Shown one piece after another: positions 59,902-64,000 of a DNA stretch of 64,000 nt. Source of the DNA: DATKUC01 sp964577375. GTDB taxonomy: Bacteria > Spirochaetota > Spirochaetia > DSM-27196 > DATKUC01. The stretch's first letter is position 1. Each line of letters starts with the position of its first letter. The position numbers and the translations under genes were made by a program. The notes under the pieces are model-generated. The model saw only the letters and a program-made list of their open reading frames with translations. It had not been told where the DNA came from and did not search any database. Location: contig CAZNYW010000002.1 in the NCBI GenBank assembly GCA_964577375.1, positions 62,001-126,000 on the forward strand, read 5' to 3'.

Positions 59902-59911
59902 CGAGCCTCTC

Positions 59912-60697
59912 CTACTCTCGCACGGTCTCCTGCCGCATGGTTTCACGCTGCCGCGGAGGCAGGAAAGAAACAAGCTTTTCCAGCAGTATGCGCGGGTTGT
60001 CGCCCGATTGAATCGACAGGATACCTTCGATGATTATCTCTTTCACTCGCGTCTCATCGCGGTCACGGTCTCCGAGTTTGTTCTTCACCGGAATCAGCAG
60101 TATGTTGGCCACAAACGCGCCATACAGCGTGGTGATAAGGGCGAGGCCCATGCCGCGACCAATTGCCGTCTTGTCGCCTCCAAGGTTCGCGAGCATCGCA
60201 ATGAGTCCGATCAGCGTTCCGATCATGCCGAAAGCGGGGGCGAACTTGCCCCAGTCTTCAAAGACCTTGATTCCCGATTCGTGGCGTTCCTGGACCTGGT
60301 TCAGTTCATTGTAGAGAATGCTCTTGATGATTTCCGGGTCCGTACCGTCAACCACCAGCTGTATTCCCTTCCGCATGAACTCGTCTTCCACCTCGTCGAG
60401 ATTGTCCTCGAGCGCAAGGAGACCCTCACGTCGCGCCCGCTCCGAAAATGCAACCAGGTCGCTTATGATCTTCTCCTCTTTGAGATCGGGCGTACGAAAG
60501 GCAAGATTCATGTACCTGACCATGCCCAGAACCCGGCTCAGGGGATTGCTCACCATCAGAGCGCCGAGCGAACCGCCGAATACCAGCACAAAGGAGCCCA
60601 GGTCCAGGTAGATGCCGAATCCGGCACCTCCAATCAGGATGGAAGTGAGTACAAGCGCGGTACCGCCGACAAGTCCTAGAATTGAGCCGAGATCCAT
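59912..60697 (-). CDS. motA: Flagellar motor stator protein MotA
   Basis: 261 aa with four membrane helices. Conserved blocks are FGGSLGALMVSNPLSRVLG, the cytoplasmic charged loop SERARREGLLALEDNLDEVEDEFMRKGIQLVVDG and GKFAPAFGMIGTLIGLIAMLANL with GRGMGLALITTLYGAFVANIL. It forms the ion channel with MotB, starting 10 bases before motB. Confidence 0.96.
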   Translation of the reverse strand: MDLGSILGLVGGTALVLTSILIGGAGFGIYLDLGSFVLVFGGSLGALMVSNPLSRVLGMVRYMNLAFRTPDLKEEKIISDLVAFSERARREGLLALEDNLDEVEDEFMRKGIQLVVDGTDPEIIKSILYNELNQVQERHESGIKVFEDWGKFAPAFGMIGTLIGLIAMLANLGGDKTAIGRGMGLALITTLYGAFVANILLIPVKNKLGDRDRDETRVKEIIIEGILSIQSGDNPRILLEKLVSFLPPRQRETMRQETVRE

Positions 60698-60702
60698 CTC
60701 CG

Positions 60703-60900
60703 CTATTCCTCGTTCTTGAATCCACCGATCAGACGGCGGTATTCCACAATGTTGTCAAAAACAGTCTGGTAGTCCTCGCGGACTACCAGACGCTTGCCTG
60801 AAAGCATAATCAATGTCGTGTCGGGATTTGTTTCTATGTACTCAATCTGGTGCGGATTCACGTAATAGTTCACTCCGTCCAGGCGCGTAACCTTGATCAT
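60703..60900 (-). CDS. flbD: Flagellar protein FlbD
   Basis: 65 aa, short cytoplasmic FlbD/SwrD family protein: MIKVTRLDGVNYYVNPHQIEYIE followed by TLIMLSGKRLVVRE and a C-terminal helix. In Bacillus SwrD raises motor power through the stators. Its position directly before motA fits that role. Confidence 0.93.
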   Translation of the reverse strand: MIKVTRLDGVNYYVNPHQIEYIETNPDTTLIMLSGKRLVVREDYQTVFDNIVEYRRLIGGFKNEE

Positions 60901-60920
60901 CTATCCGACACTATACCCCG

Positions 60921-62315
60921 TTACCTTTTGAGTGTTAACAGCTCTTGGAGCATCTGGTCGGAAGTCTGGATCGTGCGGCTGTTTGCCTGGAATCCACGCT
61001 CCGTCACGATCATGTCGGCGAATGCCTCCGCGAGGTCCACGTTGCTCATCTCGAGCGCACCTGCGATGAACTTGCCACGCCCTGCCAGTCCGGCCGGCGC
61101 CACATCGGGATCGCCGGAGTTGATGCTGACCACGTAGGTGTTCTCCCCCGCCTTCTCGAGCCCACCCGGATTGACGAAGTTCGCCATGGCTAGCTGCCCG
61201 AGGGGACGGTTGGTTCCGTTCGAGAAGATGCCGACGATCTCGCCGCTCTGGTCGATCCGGAAGTCCTGCAGGTAGCCCATTGTATAGCCATCCTGCTTGA
61301 AAATCTTGGTGGAGCTCTGCGAGCTGAACTGCGTCATCGAGTCGGTGAAGGAACCGACCGTCCCGAGGTTCATGCTGAAGGTCTGCGTAACCGGAGCTGC
61401 GGGCGCCCCGACGGGCGGCGTCGCGTTCGGCACCGGGAAGGTGACGTTCAGGTTCAATGCGCCGGTGTTGTCCACGCCGCCCGCGGCATTGGTAACCGAC
61501 TGCAGCGTACCGTCGTTCCCGAACTGTACCAGGAAGGTGTTGTCGGGGCCCTGTGTTCCCCCTATCGAAAGCTGGGGATTCACCGGATTTGCCGTGTTCG
61601 GGTCGATTGTTACAGTTCCCTGCCACTGGTTCGGGGAGTTGGCAACGCGCGTATAGTTGATCTGCAGATCATGCCGCTCACCGAAGGAGTCGTAGATCTG
61701 CTTCGTCACCGTCCAGGTGCCGTCTCTCGTTTCAGCGGCGGTAGGATTTGCCGGGATAACCGGCGTGTCCTTGTTCAGATTACACATCAAGTCGACCTGG
61801 GTTGTGGCGTGCGCCGGGTCCTTGCCTCCGATCGGTATCTGGAGGTCCGTGGTGTCTGCCGACGTGTTTATGAAGGTCTGTCCGTTGACCGTCTGTGCCT
61901 GCCAGCCCTGCACCCGCATTCCATTTGCGGGATTGACCAGCGTTCCGTTTGCGTCCAGCCCGAAGGCTCCGGCCCGCGTATAAAAGTGCTGGTCACCCTT
62001 ACGTAATACGAAAAAGCCATCCCCCTGGATTGCTACGTCGGTCTTTACGCCGGTAGTCTGGAGTGAACCCTGCGTATGGATGGTATCGATCGCCGCAACG
62101 TTCATGCCGAGGCCCACCTGCTTCGGATTGACGCCGCCGATCTCGGTGCGGGGCCGCGAGGCGCCCTCCATCATCTGGGATATCAGATCCTGGAAGTCGA
62201 CCCTGCCCTTCTTGAAACCGGTGGTGTTGACGTTGGAAATGTTATTTCCAATAACGTCCATTCGCACCTGGTGGTTTTCGAGGCCGGATACGCCGGCCCA
62301 CAGTGATCGCATCAT
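60921..62315 (-). CDS. flgE: Flagellar hook protein FlgE
   Basis: 464 aa. The N-terminus is MMRSLWAGVSGLENHQVRMD with GNNISNVNTTGFKKGRVDF, and the C-terminal motif NVDLAEAFADMIVTERGFQANSRTIQTSDQM (part) is typical. Lys165 (in GGKDP) and Cys178 followed by Asn179 (in DLMCNLNK) coincide exactly with the residues that form the lysinoalanine crosslink between hook subunits in Treponema denticola FlgE. AGGAGG precedes ATG 62315. The hook is polymerised in the periplasm and connects motor to filament. Confidence 0.96.
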   Translation of the reverse strand: MMRSLWAGVSGLENHQVRMDVIGNNISNVNTTGFKKGRVDFQDLISQMMEGASRPRTEIGGVNPKQVGLGMNVAAIDTIHTQGSLQTTGVKTDVAIQGDGFFVLRKGDQHFYTRAGAFGLDANGTLVNPANGMRVQGWQAQTVNGQTFINTSADTTDLQIPIGGKDPAHATTQVDLMCNLNKDTPVIPANPTAAETRDGTWTVTKQIYDSFGERHDLQINYTRVANSPNQWQGTVTIDPNTANPVNPQLSIGGTQGPDNTFLVQFGNDGTLQSVTNAAGGVDNTGALNLNVTFPVPNATPPVGAPAAPVTQTFSMNLGTVGSFTDSMTQFSSQSSTKIFKQDGYTMGYLQDFRIDQSGEIVGIFSNGTNRPLGQLAMANFVNPGGLEKAGENTYVVSINSGDPDVAPAGLAGRGKFIAGALEMSNVDLAEAFADMIVTERGFQANSRTIQTSDQMLQELLTLKR

Positions 62316-62329
62316 CGGTTCACGTCCTC

Positions 62330-62776
62330 CTACTTCTTAATCCGCGCAACCTGGCTGTAATCGTAGTAGTTACCATCAACCAGAACCTGCGGGTAGTCCC
62401 CGCCGGTGACCTGTTCGACGACGCCGCTGACGGTCTTGTCGCCTGCCGTGACATCCACGGTCTTTCCCAGAAGTCCCATTGCTTCGTTGGACTTCAGCAG
62501 GCTGGCAACCTTGTTGAATCCTTCGCTCATGTTGGTCATCTGCTCGAGCGTGGAAAACTGCGCCATCTGGGCAATGAACTCGCGATCGTTCATCGGCTGC
62601 ATCGGATCCTGGTGGCGAAGCTGCGTGACGAGCAGCTTGAGAAAATCGTTTTTGTCCATCGCCTGCTTCACCTGACGCCCGTTGTTGATCGTCTGGTTGA
62701 AGGTGTCGACCTGCATCTTGGTTCGTGCCAGGTCCTGGCTGTTCATTTTCGTATCGATGCTCGTACTCACGTCCAT
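62330..62776 (-). CDS. flgD: Flagellar hook assembly scaffold FlgD
   Basis: 148 aa. The FlgD N-terminal core DKNDFLKLLVTQLRHQDPMQPM with DREFIAQMAQFSTLEQMTNM is complete, followed by a short region (LLGKTVDVTAGDKTVSGVVEQV). The Ig-like insert of enteric FlgD is missing, as in other spirochaetes. FlgD caps the growing hook. It lies between fliK and flgE. Confidence 0.93.
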   Translation of the reverse strand: MDVSTSIDTKMNSQDLARTKMQVDTFNQTINNGRQVKQAMDKNDFLKLLVTQLRHQDPMQPMNDREFIAQMAQFSTLEQMTNMSEGFNKVASLLKSNEAMGLLGKTVDVTAGDKTVSGVVEQVTGGDYPQVLVDGNYYDYSQVARIKK

Positions 62777-62784
62777 AAACGCTC

Positions 62785-64000
62785 CTAGACTACCAGATTC
62801 ACCGTGCTGCTCGCGTAGACCGCGTCGCCGATTCGCGGCACGCTGGATTCGAGAGCTCCAATTGCGGTGGGGGCGATTCTCCGGTGCGGAGGCTCGTCCT
62901 TCGTGCCAGTCCCGCTGTCTCCCTGCGAGGTCTGACCGTTGCCGACCGCCACCTCAAGCATGCCTGTTTCGAATCCGCTGTCGCGAAATGCCTGGTAAAG
63001 CTGGGACAGGTTCTGCTGGAACACATCCCGCACAGTTACATTGTCGACAAAAATCTGACCACCTATACGGTTGTCCAGCACGTGAAGCTGTATTCGTACC
63101 CGTCCGAGCGATTCGGGACGAAGCGTCATCCGGATTTCGCCCGAATTATTGTCGCGAAGCACTACCTTCGCTTCACGTACGATGTCGCTCTTGAGCCCGT
63201 CGCGCAACTGACGAGCGAGCTCGGTGTATGCGCCGCTCGCGGAGGGGGCAGGCGGCGGCTGTGCGGGGCGGGACGGTGCCTGGATCCCCTGCTCCGCGTG
63301 GAGCTTCCCGCTACCGTCACTGCTGTTCTGCGGATTCGCGTTGTCACCGCCGTTGTGGTGCTCAGCCGCGTGCTGAACCGGCAGCTGCTTGGCCGTCTCG
63401 GCAGCAACCTGCTGCTTCAAAAGCTCGACAGGATTCGGCTTGGCACCGTGCGGGTGCTGTCCGGTTTTTGCCGCCGAGGCCACCTTGCCGCCGTTCGACC
63501 CTGCAAGAAGCTCTTTTACCTGAAAGAGACCGCTCTGCAGCGATGTGCCGCCTTTCGCGAGCTGCTGTGCCTTCGCCGCGGCAGACCGCAGATCTTCAAC
63601 CGTAAGCTTCGACCCCTGGAGGCGAGCCGCTCCGCCCGCTGATTGTCCGGCACGACCCAGGAGCTTCCCGAGCCCGGCTTCGGTGCCGGGCGGGACCGAA
63701 CTTCCCGGCTTCTGTGCAGGCGCGGCCCCGGCCGCGAGCGCGGCGGCTTCCGCTTCGATCAGCTTCGCAACCGCGACCTCGACACCCCTTTTCAGCGCGC
63801 CCTTGCCTGCGACAGCGCTCTTCTTCGCCATATCCTCGGCTTTCGCAGATTTGTCCGCGTTCCCGCCCGACTGGGTGCCCTTCTGCGCGGAGTCGGCGGC
63901 CTTGGTGTCCGATCGCCTGGACTGAGTGGACTGATCTGCCGCTTTCGCGTCGCCGCCCTTCTTGCCGTCCTGCCCGGTCCCGGCCGACTGGCCGCTCGAA
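62785..64000 (-). CDS. fliK: Flagellar hook-length control protein FliK (5' end outside window)
   Basis: The frame is open from 62785 to the window edge, so the N-terminus is missing; an internal ATG at 63831 is not the true start. The visible part is Ala/Lys/Gly/Gln-rich and disordered, followed by a C-terminal FliK domain (about 63190-62950) with LRDNNSGEIRMTLRPESLGRVRIQLHVLDNRI (part), then GQIFVDNVTVRDVFQQNLSQL. FliK measures hook length and triggers the FlhB substrate switch. It is the first gene seen of the minus-strand fla operon. Confidence 0.9.
   Translation of the reverse strand, partial: SSGQSAGTGQDGKKGGDAKAADQSTQSRRSDTKAADSAQKGTQSGGNADKSAKAEDMAKKSAVAGKGALKRGVEVAVAKLIEAEAAALAAGAAPAQKPGSSVPPGTEAGLGKLLGRAGQSAGGAARLQGSKLTVEDLRSAAAKAQQLAKGGTSLQSGLFQVKELLAGSNGGKVASAAKTGQHPHGAKPNPVELLKQQVAAETAKQLPVQHAAEHHNGGDNANPQNSSDGSGKLHAEQGIQAPSRPAQPPPAPSASGAYTELARQLRDGLKSDIVREAKVVLRDNNSGEIRMTLRPESLGRVRIQLHVLDNRIGGQIFVDNVTVRDVFQQNLSQLYQAFRDSGFETGMLEVAVGNGQTSQGDSGTGTKDEPPHRRIAPTAIGALESSVPRIGDAVYASSTVNLVV

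Overview
The window is a GC-rich segment of a spirochaete chromosome, most likely a free-living or Treponema/Spirochaeta-like member of Spirochaetota. The evidence is two tandem FlaB-type periplasmic flagellins, a PlzA-like PilZ protein, a hook protein with the Lys165/Cys178 pair known from spirochaete lysinoalanine crosslinking, and the classical spirochaete fla operon order (fliK-flgD-flgE-flbD-motA-motB-fliL-fliM-fliY-fliO-fliP-fliQ-fliR-flhB-flhA-flhF-flhG-orf-fliA). I see no rRNA, tRNA, CRISPR array, insertion sequence or prophage. Coding density is very high and many neighbours overlap by 1-11 bases.

Region 1 (1-10100, mostly +): a PfkB sugar/nucleoside kinase cut by the window edge, then a c-di-GMP PilZ protein, a TPR protein, flagellins flaB1 and flaB2, flaG, fliD, an unknown gene where fliS often lies, and a membrane-anchored PilZ protein. 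A near-consensus sigma-28 promoter lies before flaB1. Both flagellin leaders carry hairpins and GGA motifs that look like CsrA sites.

Region 2 (10150-16200): tsaE and tsaB (t6A tRNA modification), converging on a minus-strand operon flgN-flgK-flgL-fliW-csrA. FliW and CsrA are the known post-transcriptional regulators of flagellin synthesis, so the regulators and their probable targets lie within about 13 kb.

Region 3 (16400-38160): cell-wall, storage and housekeeping genes. They are a secreted GH3 hexosaminidase, a GNAT enzyme, glycogen synthase glgA and ADP-glucose pyrophosphorylase glgC, an mrfA/mrfB-like DNA repair pair, a NUDIX hydrolase, two unknown membrane proteins, the bifunctional NAD(P)HX repair enzyme, a lipoprotein, secA, a LysM-M23 endopeptidase, a class B PBP with a PASTA domain, and a Maf-type motility glycosyltransferase. 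An orphan MalK/UgpC-type ABC ATPase follows at 38542.

Region 4 (64000 down to 39711, minus strand): about 24 kb of apparently continuous flagellar export, switch and motor operon. It continues past fliA into a FapA-like DUF342 protein, a small charged protein, a SwrB-like membrane protein, an Hsp70-like gene, a J-domain, HEAT repeats and a CheA-family kinase. The Hsp70, J-domain and HEAT segments lie in three different reading frames with long overlaps. This is the most unusual structure in the window: either an assembly or real frameshift, or an unusual composite chaperone module attached to a chemosensory kinase.
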